Of a DNA stretch of 27,200 nt, positions 7,318 to 14,427 are shown one piece after another. The notes beneath the pieces are model-generated. The model was not told where the DNA came from. It worked only from the letters and a program-made list of their open reading frames with translations, and searched no databases. Source of the DNA: DASRVA01 sp050732935. GTDB taxonomy: Bacteria; Gemmatimonadota; Gemmatimonadetes; JACCXV01; JAHWKZ01. Each line of letters starts with the position of its first letter. Within the stretch, counting starts at the first letter, position 1. The translations under genes and the position numbers were made by a program. Location of the stretch: NCBI GenBank assembly GCA_050732935.1, contig JBOHRW010000106.1:1-27200 (forward strand). Direction: 5' to 3'.

Positions 7318-8688
7318 ATGAAATGGATGCTCGACCTCAGGCAGATCGCACACGGGGGAATCGTGTTCGGTTTGGCGCTGTCAGTCGGCTGCGCCGATCC
7401 CGGGCCTTCCGGGGTGGCCGACTCGGCCCCCGACGGCTCGCCCATCACCGGCCTGGCGACGGAGGCCGCGGGGGCCGAGACCTATGATGCCGAGGTGCCG
7501 CTCGCCTGGTTCGGCCTCTCGTTCGACCTCACACGGGATGAAGGCCTTTTCCCCCCGCCGGCCGCCCGGGCGTATGCCTACGCCGGCGTGACCCTGTGGG
7601 AGGCGGTCGCTCCGGGAGTCCCGGGAGGGCGGTCGCTGGCCGGGCAGCTCAACGGCCTTGCCGATTTCCCGACGCCGCGCCACGAGCTTCACTGGCCGAC
7701 GGTGGCCAACGCGGCGCTGGCCGGAATCATGCAACGCTTCTACACGAGCCCCGCGAGCCGGCAGGCCATCCGGGAGCTCGAGCATGCCTTTCAGGACCGC
7801 TTCCGGCGCGAGATCCCGGGCCGGCTCTTCGGGCGTTCCGTGGCGCATGGCCAGCGCGTGGCGACGGCCATCTGGCAGTGGTCCCGTAGCGACGGCTACG
7901 GGGAGTTCAACGATTGCGCCTACACGCCGCCCGCGGGGGCGGGTCTTTGGAGCCCGACGCCGCCCGGCTTCCTGGCGCCGGTCCAGCCCTGCTGGGGGAG
8001 CCTGCGCCCCTTCGTCCTGAGCGCCGCCACGGCGTGCGAGCCCGGGCCCCATCCTCTGTACTCGGAGGACCCCGCCTCCGAATTCTACCAGCAGGCGCTC
8101 GAGGTCTACGAGACGGTCAACAACGCGACCGAGGAGCAGCGCACGATCGCTCTTTACTGGGCCGACCTGGACGGCGAGTCCGGCACTCCGGCCGGCCACT
8201 CCCTCTCGATCACGGCGCAGGCCCTCGAGCAGCTCGGCGCTTCGCTGGATCTTGCGGCCGAGGCCTTCGCCAGGGTGGGGATCGGGGAGTCGGACGCCTT
8301 CATCAGCTGCTGGGCGGGCAAGTACCATTACAACGTTCTCCGGCCGGTGACCTACATCAATGATCTGATCGACCCGGCCTGGGAGTCGATCCTGGTGACG
8401 CCTCCGTTTCCCGCCTACGCCTCCGGACATTCGAACGATGCGGGGGCCGCGTCCGCGATCCTGACCGCCCTGTTCGGCGACGGCTTCGCCTTCACCGATC
8501 ACACCAACGACGAGCGGGGGTTCGCGCCGCGTTCCTTCGGCTCGTTCTTCGAGGCGGCCGAGGAATCGGCGTTCTCGCGGCTCTACGGAGGCATCCACTA
8601 CCGCTTCGACATCGAGAACGGAATCGATCAGGGGCGCTGTGTGGCGGACGTGGTGAACGCGCTCGATTTCCGGACGGGGAGACCTTAG
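7318..8688 (+). CDS. Vanadium-dependent haloperoxidase / PAP2-type phosphatase lipoprotein
   Basis: The 456-residue protein starts at ATG 7318 after a GAGGAG site. It has a lipoprotein-like signal (LSVGC, Cys25). The C-terminal half contains all vanadate/phosphate-pocket residues of the vanadium haloperoxidase superfamily with canonical spacing: Lys335 and Arg342 (KYHYNVLR), Ser369-Gly370-His371 (YASGHSND), and Arg421 with His427 (RLYGGIH). The N-terminal half (LAWFGLSFDLTRDEG, AYAGVTLWEAV) matches the helical part of bacterial members, which oxidise halides with peroxide or act as acid phosphatases. Export and the neighbouring peroxidase module suggest an extracytoplasmic oxidative role; this is inference. 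It may be co-transcribed with the broken gene upstream, separated by a hairpin. Confidence 0.88.
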   Translation: MKWMLDLRQIAHGGIVFGLALSVGCADPGPSGVADSAPDGSPITGLATEAAGAETYDAEVPLAWFGLSFDLTRDEGLFPPPAARAYAYAGVTLWEAVAPGVPGGRSLAGQLNGLADFPTPRHELHWPTVANAALAGIMQRFYTSPASRQAIRELEHAFQDRFRREIPGRLFGRSVAHGQRVATAIWQWSRSDGYGEFNDCAYTPPAGAGLWSPTPPGFLAPVQPCWGSLRPFVLSAATACEPGPHPLYSEDPASEFYQQALEVYETVNNATEEQRTIALYWADLDGESGTPAGHSLSITAQALEQLGASLDLAAEAFARVGIGESDAFISCWAGKYHYNVLRPVTYINDLIDPAWESILVTPPFPAYASGHSNDAGAASAILTALFGDGFAFTDHTNDERGFAPRSFGSFFEAAEESAFSRLYGGIHYRFDIENGIDQGRCVADVVNALDFRTGRP

Positions 8689-8737
8689 CCCGGTTGGAAA
8701 TTCCCGTGACGTAGGCGCGGACCGTTTGCTGGGATGA

Positions 8738-8902
8738 CAGCGGACTGCCGCTCGTCGGCGCACAAGGAAGGGCTCACTGTTCTACGTGTTCGATCTCGAT
8801 TGGGGCTTCGTCTTCCACGGCTCCATGAGACGACAGCACCTGGATCCCGACGGAAACCCGGTCTGCACCGAGCCGTACGGGACGTACGGATTCCGAGAAT
8901 GA
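8738..8902 (+). pseudogene. Short coding-like fragment, probably the C-terminal end of a lost gene
   Basis: A frame open from 8738 to a TGA at 8900-8902 contains, from 8780 on, about 40 residues with the character of real protein (FYVFDLDWGFVFHG, HLDPDGNPVCTEPYGTYGF). No plausible start or ribosome binding site precedes it, and the frame is closed by a stop at 8735-8737. I do not recognise the family. It is best explained as a gene remnant, although chance coding in GC-rich DNA cannot be excluded. Confidence 0.35.
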
Positions 8903-8934
8903 ACTCGCGCGAGACCTGCCGCCGGTTAAACCAC

Positions 8935-8956
8935 GAGCCTGGTAGGGTTGGTTTGT
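8935..8956 (+). promoter_or_regulatory. Degenerate copy of the bipartite motif
   Basis: GAGCC (8935-8939), exactly 12 bases, TTTGT (8952-8956). The core of both blocks and the spacing match the strong copies, but the downstream TGTATA part is replaced by ACGGGA, so it is a weak candidate. It is placed 76 bases before the start of the next gene. Confidence 0.3.
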
Positions 8957-8966
8957 ACGGGACGGC

Positions 8967-8989
8967 GTGGGCCAGGAGCACTGGCTCAC
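8967..8989 (+). promoter_or_regulatory. Stem-loop in the leader of the gene at 9032
   Basis: GTGGGCCAG (8967-8975) pairs with CTGGCTCAC (8981-8989), one wobble pair included, around a five-base GAGCA loop. It sits just after the degenerate motif copy, in the same relative place as the hairpins after the strong copies. Confidence 0.35.
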
Positions 8990-9031
8990 CCTGTCCACAG
9001 GCCGAGAAAGAGCACCGGGGGGTGGAGGATC

Positions 9032-9523
9032 GTGAGCAGAGGGAAGTGCTCGCCCTACGGCGTGGTCTGTCTGTGCGTCGGCATCGCCTGCGCCGCGCCG
9101 ATCTCGACTCAGCGAAGCCCCATGCACCTGCGGGTCATCGAGATCCGGAACGACACGAATCGCGAGATTGTATGCGCGATCGAACCAACCGCCGACTCGC
9201 ATCTCAGGGGGCCGACGACCTTCACCGGTTGGTTCAAGCCGGGTCAGAGGAAAACTCTCTACCTGTATCATGGCCTCTCGTACCAGGTGGACGTCCTCGA
9301 GCCGGACGGCGCTCCGTTGACCCGCGGGATCTTCCAGGTGGACCGCGACCTCAGGCTCGCGTTCGGAGGCGATTCGCTGGAAGCAGCGCCCTGGCTCGCG
9401 GTGCGTCTCGGAGGTCCGACCGTCATCGTCGCGGACAGCCTCCGGAGGTCCGTCCCCTTCGACGCGGCCAGTCGGCAGTTGCCCGCCACGCGGGGCCCCG
9501 CATCGAGGCGAGGACAGCCCTAG
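9032..9523 (+). CDS. Small secreted protein of unknown function
   Basis: The product has 163 residues. GTG at 9032 is chosen because GGAGG lies 4 bases upstream and the protein then begins with a compact signal sequence (SRGKCSPYGVVCLCVGIACAAP); in-frame starts further upstream add an Arg/Pro-rich non-secretory stretch. Cleavage could occur at a lipobox-like Cys or after CAAP. The mature part looks like an all-beta domain (LRVIEIRNDTNREIVCAIEP, KTLYLYHGLSYQVDVLEPDGAPL). Its opening resembles the VQVTNHNFLDMNVYAV start of the small lipoprotein at 25113, so they may share a fold, but the similarity is weak. No enzyme motif is visible and I assign no function. Confidence 0.7.
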   Translation: MSRGKCSPYGVVCLCVGIACAAPISTQRSPMHLRVIEIRNDTNREIVCAIEPTADSHLRGPTTFTGWFKPGQRKTLYLYHGLSYQVDVLEPDGAPLTRGIFQVDRDLRLAFGGDSLEAAPWLAVRLGGPTVIVADSLRRSVPFDAASRQLPATRGPASRRGQP

Positions 9524-9615
9524 CACCCCGCGCTCGACGGACCGCGTCTCGCCCGCCGGGGTATCGGGGGGCCAAGAGTTCCATGCATCTCTGCACCCCA
9601 TTGGAAGTGACCTTC

Positions 9616-10122
9616 ATGTTTGCCGAGAAGGCACTGGCCGTTTTTGCGCTTTGCCTGGCCGCGGCCTGCGCGAGCGGCGGCACCGCGGCCTCGGACTCGC
9701 CGGTCGAGCCGGCCATCCAGGTCCAGGCAGCCGCGCTTCAGTACGTGTTTCGCAACAATGACTCCAGGCTGGGGACGAGCGCCGATTCCTACTGCGTCGG
9801 GCTCGGGACCGGGCTGTTGCACTCCGATCCGTCGCCGGATCTCCTGCGGCTGCTACGGGCCGAGAGCCTCGAGACGACGCGGCTTTCCAACTGCACCCGG
9901 GGTCGCGACGCGACAGGGTCGTGGCAAGTCGTGGACGCCCTGAGCCGGCTTCCCTCGCTCGCCTTCCTCGTCGAGCAGCCGACCTTCCCCGACTCCGACA
10001 CCGCGCGGGTCTACCTCGAGTACGTCGAGAGCGCGCGCTTCGCGACCGGCTACGACTGCTCGCTCGGCCGCACGGCCGAGGGGTGGGAAGTCCAGGACTG
10101 CCGGGCGGGGTTTCCGCGCTGA
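9616..10122 (+). CDS. Small lipoprotein of unknown function
   Basis: The product has 168 residues. ATG 9616 is preferred over ATG 9583 because it begins directly with the signal MFAEKALAVFALCLAAAC (lipobox AAAC, Cys18) and has a GGAAGTGA-like site upstream. The mature domain contains four Cys residues (SYCVGLG, SNCTRG, YDCSLG, QDCRAG), probably paired in disulfides, and a pattern of short beta strands ending in GRTAEGWEVQDCRAGFPR. Nothing indicates a catalytic function. It lies 92 bases after the previous gene on the same strand. A GC-rich hairpin at 10172-10189 may end its transcript. Confidence 0.75.
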   Translation: MFAEKALAVFALCLAAACASGGTAASDSPVEPAIQVQAAALQYVFRNNDSRLGTSADSYCVGLGTGLLHSDPSPDLLRLLRAESLETTRLSNCTRGRDATGSWQVVDALSRLPSLAFLVEQPTFPDSDTARVYLEYVESARFATGYDCSLGRTAEGWEVQDCRAGFPR

Positions 10123-10171
10123 CCTTGCCGCGGCGACCGCTGTAGCCGCCGCGAACCCGCCAGACGGCCTG

Positions 10172-10189
10172 GCCCGCGCTTGCGCGGGC
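10172..10189 (+). terminator. GC-rich hairpin between the small lipoprotein and the amidase
   Basis: GCCCGCG (10172-10178), loop CTTG, CGCGGGC (10183-10189), followed only by TT. Its right arm overlaps the proposed -35 region of the amidase promoter, so terminator and promoter share bases. Confidence 0.4.
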
Positions 10190-10208
10190 TTCCGGGCGAC
10201 GATAGGGT
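10180..10208 (+). promoter_or_regulatory. Promoter of the amidase gene, giving a near-leaderless transcript
   Basis: TTGCGC (10180-10185), 17 bases, TAGGGT (10203-10208), then only 7 bases to the GTG at 10216. This spacing would start the mRNA at or next to the start codon, which fits the absence of a ribosome binding site. The same layout is seen before the gene at 25113. Confidence 0.45.
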
Positions 10209-10215
10209 CCGGCCC

Positions 10216-11649
10216 GTGCCCGCCTTATCCGAGCTCGCCGCCCTGGACGCGACCGCACAGGCGGACCTGGTTCGCCAGGACAAGGCGACCCCGCTCGAGC
10301 TCGTGGAAGCCGCGATCGAGCGGATCGAGCGGACGAACCCGGCCATCAACGCGGTCGTGACGCCGATGTTCGACCGGGCGCGCGAGGCTGCGCGGGGGGA
10401 CTTGCCCGACGGGCCCTTCACCGGCGTGCCCTGTCTCCTCAAGGATCTCTCCGCCACCTACGCCGGCGTCCGCATGACCGGCGGCTCGGCCTTCCTGGCC
10501 GAGTTCGTCCCCGAGATGGACTCCGAGCTGGTACGGCGCCTCAAGGCGGCCGGCTTTGTCGTGGTCGGCAAGACGAACACCCCCGAGCTCGGCATCGAGC
10601 CGACGACCGAGCCCGATCTCTTCGGCCCCTGCCGGAACCCCTGGGACACGAGGCGGACGGCCGGCGGGTCGAGCGGGGGCTCGGCCGCGGCAGTGGCCGC
10701 GGGCATGGTCCCGGCCGCCCACGGGAACGATGGCGGCGGATCGATCCGGATCCCTGCCTCCTGCTGCGGCGTGTTCGGCCTGAAGCCGACCCGCGGCCGG
10801 ATCCCGCTCGGCCCCAACTTCGGCGACATCATGGGCGGGCTCGTGGCCGACCACGCGCTGACGCGAACGGTGCGCGACTCGGCCGCGATCCTCGACGCGA
10901 CCGCCGGTCCTTCCACCGGTGACCCCTACTTCGCGCCCCCGCCGCGGCGGCCGTATCGCGAGGAAGTGGACGCGCCCCCCGGTCGGCTCCGCGTGGCGTT
11001 CTCCGACTACTCCCCGCTCGGCGGTCCGGTCCATCCGGAATGCCGGGGCGCCGTCCGCGCGGCGGCCGCGCTCTGCGAGCAACTGGGCCACACGGTCGTG
11101 GAAGCGGCCCCCCCGCTCGACGCCGAGCGCTACGTGACCCTCTTCATGGCGCTCTGGGCGGGCGGGTGCGCGTGGAGCGTGGACGGGCTCGCGCTGGTCA
11201 CCGGTCGGTCCCCGACCGCGCATAGCTTCGAGCCCTTGACGTGGGCCCTCTACGAGCGCGGGAAGAAGGTCGGCGCTGCCGACTATCTCCTGGCCCTCCA
11301 GGGCCTCCAGCAGATGGCGCGCTCCGTGGCCGGCTTCTTCCTCGAGCACGACGTCTGGCTGACGCCGACCCTGGCCGAGCCGCCCTTCGAGCTCGGCGCG
11401 CTCGATTTCCCCGCCGACCAGCTAGAGGCCGCGATCCAGCGGGCGTTCGCCTTCACGCCCTTCACTTCACTCTTCAACGTCACCGGCCAGCCGGCCATGT
11501 CGGTGCCGCTCGCCTGGAGCGAGGCGGGGCTCCCGATCGGCGTCCAGTTCGTCGGCCGCTACGGCGACGAGGCCACGCTCTTCCGGCTGGCAGCTCAGCT
11601 CGAGGAAGCGCGGCCGTGGAAGGAGCGCTGGCCGCCGGAAGGGCTCTAG
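10216..11649 (+). CDS. Amidase (amidase-signature family)
   Basis: The 477-residue enzyme hydrolyses amide bonds in the cytoplasm; the substrate cannot be predicted. The Ser-cisSer-Lys triad is visible: Lys76 (PCLLKDL), cis-Ser152 (AGGSSGGSAAA) and nucleophile Ser176 (DGGGSIRIPAS). Further family features are KTNTPELG before the signature, FGLKPTRGRIP after it, and the C-terminal NVTGQPAMSVPLAWSEAGLPIGVQ. The length is normal for the family. GTG 10216 is chosen because it begins the conserved helical N-terminus (ALSELAALDATAQADLVRQ) and sits 7 bases after a -10-like TAGGGT. A TTG at 10180 is less likely. GatA was considered but no gatB or gatC is adjacent, and a stand-alone amidase or 6-aminohexanoate cyclic-dimer-hydrolase-like enzyme fits better. 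Confidence 0.93.
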   Translation: MPALSELAALDATAQADLVRQDKATPLELVEAAIERIERTNPAINAVVTPMFDRAREAARGDLPDGPFTGVPCLLKDLSATYAGVRMTGGSAFLAEFVPEMDSELVRRLKAAGFVVVGKTNTPELGIEPTTEPDLFGPCRNPWDTRRTAGGSSGGSAAAVAAGMVPAAHGNDGGGSIRIPASCCGVFGLKPTRGRIPLGPNFGDIMGGLVADHALTRTVRDSAAILDATAGPSTGDPYFAPPPRRPYREEVDAPPGRLRVAFSDYSPLGGPVHPECRGAVRAAAALCEQLGHTVVEAAPPLDAERYVTLFMALWAGGCAWSVDGLALVTGRSPTAHSFEPLTWALYERGKKVGAADYLLALQGLQQMARSVAGFFLEHDVWLTPTLAEPPFELGALDFPADQLEAAIQRAFAFTPFTSLFNVTGQPAMSVPLAWSEAGLPIGVQFVGRYGDEATLFRLAAQLEEARPWKERWPPEGL

Positions 11650-11681
11650 GGGACAGGAGTGGCACTGGGGCGGCGGTCGCC

Positions 11682-11831
11682 TCAGTCGCCGGGCCGAAGC
11701 TCGATCAGGGTCCCCGTGGTTGTGGGGATGGCGGCGCCGAGCCGCAGGCCAGCCCTCTCGGCCAGCGCCGCGTACTCGTCGACCGTGCGCTCGCGGCCGT
11801 GGCCCAGGATCAGCATGCGCATCCATGGCGG
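11682..11831 (-). pseudogene. C-terminal stub of an O-methyltransferase-like gene
   Basis: On the - strand, the last about 47 codons before the TGA at 11682-11684 read MRMLILGHGRERTVDEYAAL, then AERAGLRLGAAIPTTTGTLIE. This strongly resembles the end of small-molecule O-methyltransferases (the G-x-ERT-x-x-EY-x-x-L-x-x-x-AGF-x-L pattern). The rest of the gene is missing: upstream on that strand the sequence runs directly into the BlaI promoter region. A deletion or a rearrangement therefore removed the N-terminal part. Coordinates of the left-over coding part are approximate on the upstream side. Confidence 0.6.
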
Positions 11832-11857
11832 GCGGGAAGTTAGCTGCCGGGGTTGAC

Positions 11858-11887
11858 TTGACTCCGGGTCGGGGTCCTGCATATAGT
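11858..11887 (+). promoter_or_regulatory. Sigma-70-type promoter of the blaI-like/M56 operon
   Basis: TTGACT (11858-11863; an overlapping TTGACT at 11853), 18 bases, TATAGT (11882-11887). It is the most conventional promoter in this part of the window. The following palindrome at 11885-11904 overlaps the -10 and the expected start site, the correct position for repression. Confidence 0.6.
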
Positions 11888-11904
11888 GTAAAGAAGTTTT
11901 CACT
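11885..11904 (+). promoter_or_regulatory. Operator-like palindrome (probable BlaI-type binding site)
   Basis: AGTGTAAA (11885-11892), GAAG, TTTTCACT (11897-11904): 7 of 8 positions are symmetric. It overlaps the -10 box and probable transcription start. Its core, TGTAAAGAAGTTTTCA, matches the site before the cytochrome P460 gene at 12 of 16 positions. Autoregulation by the adjacent repressor is the natural reading. Confidence 0.55.
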
Positions 11905-11958
11905 GTGCTCGACGCGTTTGACGTGACCGATCATAATCACCATCCGACGGACGAAGCC

Positions 11959-12366
11959 GTGTCCACGCACGAGATCGACCTGCCTCCCCAGACCCGGCTC
12001 AGCCGGCTCGAGCGGAGCATCATGGACGCCCTCTATCGCCTGGGGGAGGGCGCCGTCGCCGATGTCACGCGCGGGATGCCGGGAGAGCCGTCGCACGACT
12101 CGGTCCGCGTGACGCTCGGGATCCTCGAGAAGAAGGGCTACGTGACCCACCGCCGGGAGGGGCCGCGCTTTATCTATCGGCCGACCGTCTCCGCGGAACG
12201 GGCCCGGGGCCAGGCCGCCCGGCACCTCACCCGGACCTTCTTCGGCGGCAAACCCTCGCGCGCCATCCTCGCGCTCCTCGACATGTCCTCGGAGCAACTC
12301 AGCCGGGATGAGCTCGACGAGATCGCGGCGCGGATCGAGCGCGCCGGCCGGAAGGCGTCCAAATGA
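11959..12366 (+). CDS. BlaI/MecI-family transcriptional repressor
   Basis: From GTG 11959 the protein has 135 residues, the usual size for this family. An earlier in-frame GTG at 11905 would add 18 atypical residues and lies directly on the operator; neither start has a strong ribosome binding site. The winged-helix domain is clear: LSRLERSIMDALYRLGEGAVADV, then SHDSVRVTLGILEKKGYVTHRREGPRFIYRP. The C-terminal dimerisation part is also present (FFGGKPSRAILALLD, LSRDELDEIAARIE). Such proteins bind palindromes as dimers and are cut by a membrane M56 protease when inducer is sensed. The stop overlaps the start of exactly such a protease gene (ATGA). Operator-like sites occur at 11885 and 14398. 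Confidence 0.92.
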   Translation: MSTHEIDLPPQTRLSRLERSIMDALYRLGEGAVADVTRGMPGEPSHDSVRVTLGILEKKGYVTHRREGPRFIYRPTVSAERARGQAARHLTRTFFGGKPSRAILALLDMSSEQLSRDELDEIAARIERAGRKASK

Positions 12367-14372
12367 GCGAATGGATCGTCCTCGGTGAGGCCGCGAACGA
12401 GGCGGTCCTCGCTCTGCTCCTCAAGGTCACGCTCGTCCTGGCGGCGGGGTTGGTGACGACGCTCCTTCTTCGGCGGGCGTCCGCGGCCCTCCGGCACGCG
12501 ACGCTGGTGGGCACGCTGGCCGCCGCCGTCCTGCTCCCCGCGCTGACCCTCTCCCTGCCGGCCTGGAACGTCCCGGTGTTCGACGATGCATCCGCCCCGG
12601 ACCGTCGCGAACCCGCCGGCCTCACGCTCGACCAGCCCGCATTCGGTGTCGCGCTCGACGCTCCGGCGGGACCCGCTTTCTCCGCTCGGACGGAAGCGCC
12701 GCGCTCTGCGGATCCCACCGCCGCAGAGATTCCGGGGCGCGAGGCTCCGGACATTGTGACGATGGCCGGACCCCAGGAGCGCCCGGTCGGCACTCCGTGG
12801 ATGGCGATCCTCCTGGGCGCGTGGGCCGTGGGGGCGGCGGTCGGCATGGGACGCGCCGGCTTCGACCTCCTGCGGATGAGCGCTCTGGTCCGGGATGCGG
12901 TCCACGACCCATGGGGGCCTCAAGCCGTCCGCAGCCGTCGGATCGCAGAGCGGCTCGGGATCGGGCGTCCCGTCCGGATCCTCTTCAGCGAGCATGTGCC
13001 GGTGCCGGCGACCTGGGGCGTGCTTCGGCCGGTCGTCATCCTGCCCATCGAGGCCTGGGACTGGGGTCCGGAGAAGAGCCGGATCGTCCTGCTCCACGAG
13101 CTCGCCCACGTCCGGCGCGTGGACTGCCTCTCCTTTGGTCTCACGGAGGCGGTGTCGGCCATGTGGTGGTTTCATCCGCTCCTGTGGCTCTGCCGGAAGC
13201 GCCTTCGCGTGGAGCAGGAGCGAGCGTGCGACGACGTCGTCCTCCTGGACGGGATCCGGGCGACGGAGTACGCGGCGATGCTGACCGAGTTCGCGCGCGG
13301 CTTCCCAGCGATGGCGGACACGGCGATCGCTCGCGCGGCGATCGCGATGGCCCGGCCGTCGACGCTCCGAGACCGCGTGGAGACGATCCTGGCCACCGGG
13401 TCCCGCAGTCTGAGGCTCGGCCGGAGGCAGGTGGTCATCCTGACCGGGGCCGTGGCGGCGCTGGTGATCCCGCTCGCTACCGCCCATCTGTGGGGAGAGA
13501 CCACCGAGGCTCGCGAGACGGCGAGGTGGATCGCAAGTCTGGAGGATGAAGAAGCGCGGGTGCGGGAGAGCGCCGCGTGGTCCCTGGGGGCGCGCCGCAG
13601 CGAGGAGGCGGTGAAGCCGCTGATCGAGAGCCTGGCGGACGATGATCCGCGCGTTCGCGGCGTGGCGGCCCGCGCGCTCGGCAGGATCGGTGACGAGCGG
13701 GCGTTTGCTCACGTGGCCGCCGTCCTCCGCGATCCCGATCCCAAGGTGCGCGAGCTGGCTGTCCTGGGCCTGGCCGAGATCGAGGACGAGAGGCGCCTCG
13801 AGATCCTCATCCCCATGCTGGACGATCCGGACATGGGCGTCCGGTCGGTCACCGTGTCGGCGCTGAGCCAGCTCGAAGGATGGCGTGCGCTCGAGGCGCT
13901 GGCGGGCGTGGCGCTCGACGATGCCGACTCCCACACGCGAAGCATGGCGATCGATGGGATCGGCAAGCGGGCCGACGAGGCCCGAGCGGTTGTGCCCGGC
14001 CTCGTGCGCCTCCTGTCGGACGAGGACCCATCGATTCGAGCCCAGGGGGCGCGGTTGCTGGGGGAGGAGATTGGGGACGCCCGGGCGGTCCCCGCGCTGG
14101 TCGCGATGTTGGAGCGGGAGCCGGATGCCGATGTCCGCACGGAGGTCGTGCAGGCGCTGGCGGCCTTCGCCGATCGGGAGCCGGCGTTCCAGGCGCTCCT
14201 GACCGCGATGGCGGACCAGGAGTGGCGGATCCGGGTGGTGGCGGCCGGCGCTCTGGGTGAGAGCCACGACGAGCGGGCGGTTCCCACCCTTCTCGGCGCT
14301 CTGCGAGATCCCATGCACCAGGTCCGGCTGGAGTCCGCGTGTGCGTTGGACGAGATCGAGTCGTCCCGCTGA
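12363..14372 (+). CDS. BlaR1-like M56 membrane metallopeptidase with C-terminal HEAT repeats
   Basis: The 669-residue protein starts in ATGA overlap with the repressor gene. Predicted membrane helices lie at about 14-36, 47-66, 145-163 and 357-375. Between the last two is the M56 peptidase domain with zinc motif HELAH (245-249) and third ligand Glu286 in EQERACDD. The MWWFHPLLW helix between them is typical of BlaR1/MecR1. After the last helix there is no penicillin-binding sensor domain; instead about 285 residues (385-668) form HEAT or PBS-lyase-type repeats of about 31 residues (DPRVRGVAARALGRIGDERA, DPDPKVRELAVLGLAEIEDE). BlaR1 proteases cleave BlaI-type repressors after sensing a signal. 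The signal here would be detected by the HEAT array, probably a protein or envelope component. What it binds is unknown. Confidence 0.92.
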   Translation: MSEWIVLGEAANEAVLALLLKVTLVLAAGLVTTLLLRRASAALRHATLVGTLAAAVLLPALTLSLPAWNVPVFDDASAPDRREPAGLTLDQPAFGVALDAPAGPAFSARTEAPRSADPTAAEIPGREAPDIVTMAGPQERPVGTPWMAILLGAWAVGAAVGMGRAGFDLLRMSALVRDAVHDPWGPQAVRSRRIAERLGIGRPVRILFSEHVPVPATWGVLRPVVILPIEAWDWGPEKSRIVLLHELAHVRRVDCLSFGLTEAVSAMWWFHPLLWLCRKRLRVEQERACDDVVLLDGIRATEYAAMLTEFARGFPAMADTAIARAAIAMARPSTLRDRVETILATGSRSLRLGRRQVVILTGAVAALVIPLATAHLWGETTEARETARWIASLEDEEARVRESAAWSLGARRSEEAVKPLIESLADDDPRVRGVAARALGRIGDERAFAHVAAVLRDPDPKVRELAVLGLAEIEDERRLEILIPMLDDPDMGVRSVTVSALSQLEGWRALEALAGVALDDADSHTRSMAIDGIGKRADEARAVVPGLVRLLSDEDPSIRAQGARLLGEEIGDARAVPALVAMLEREPDADVRTEVVQALAAFADREPAFQALLTAMADQEWRIRVVAAGALGESHDERAVPTLLGALRDPMHQVRLESACALDEIESSR

Positions 14373-14374
14373 GG

Positions 14375-14386
14375 GGGGCTTTTTTC
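14375..14386 (+). terminator. Possible weak terminator after the M56 gene
   Basis: A G run followed by C and six T (14380-14385) lies a few bases after the stop codon. Only a short stem (CCC with GGG around the stop codon) can be formed, so termination is doubtful. Confidence 0.25.
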
Positions 14387-14397
14387 TTGCCCATTCA

Positions 14398-14413
14398 TGA
14401 AAGAAACTTTTCA
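14398..14413 (+). promoter_or_regulatory. Second operator-like palindrome, upstream of the cytochrome P460 gene
   Basis: TGAAAGAAACTTTTCA, symmetric at its outer five bases, shares TG-x-AA-xx-AA-x-TTTTCA with the site at 11887-11902, and both continue with C. It lies 14 bases before the ATG of the next gene. It suggests that the BlaI-like repressor also controls the P460-MBL operon. Confidence 0.45.
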
Positions 14414-14427
14414 CAGGAAGGCCGATC

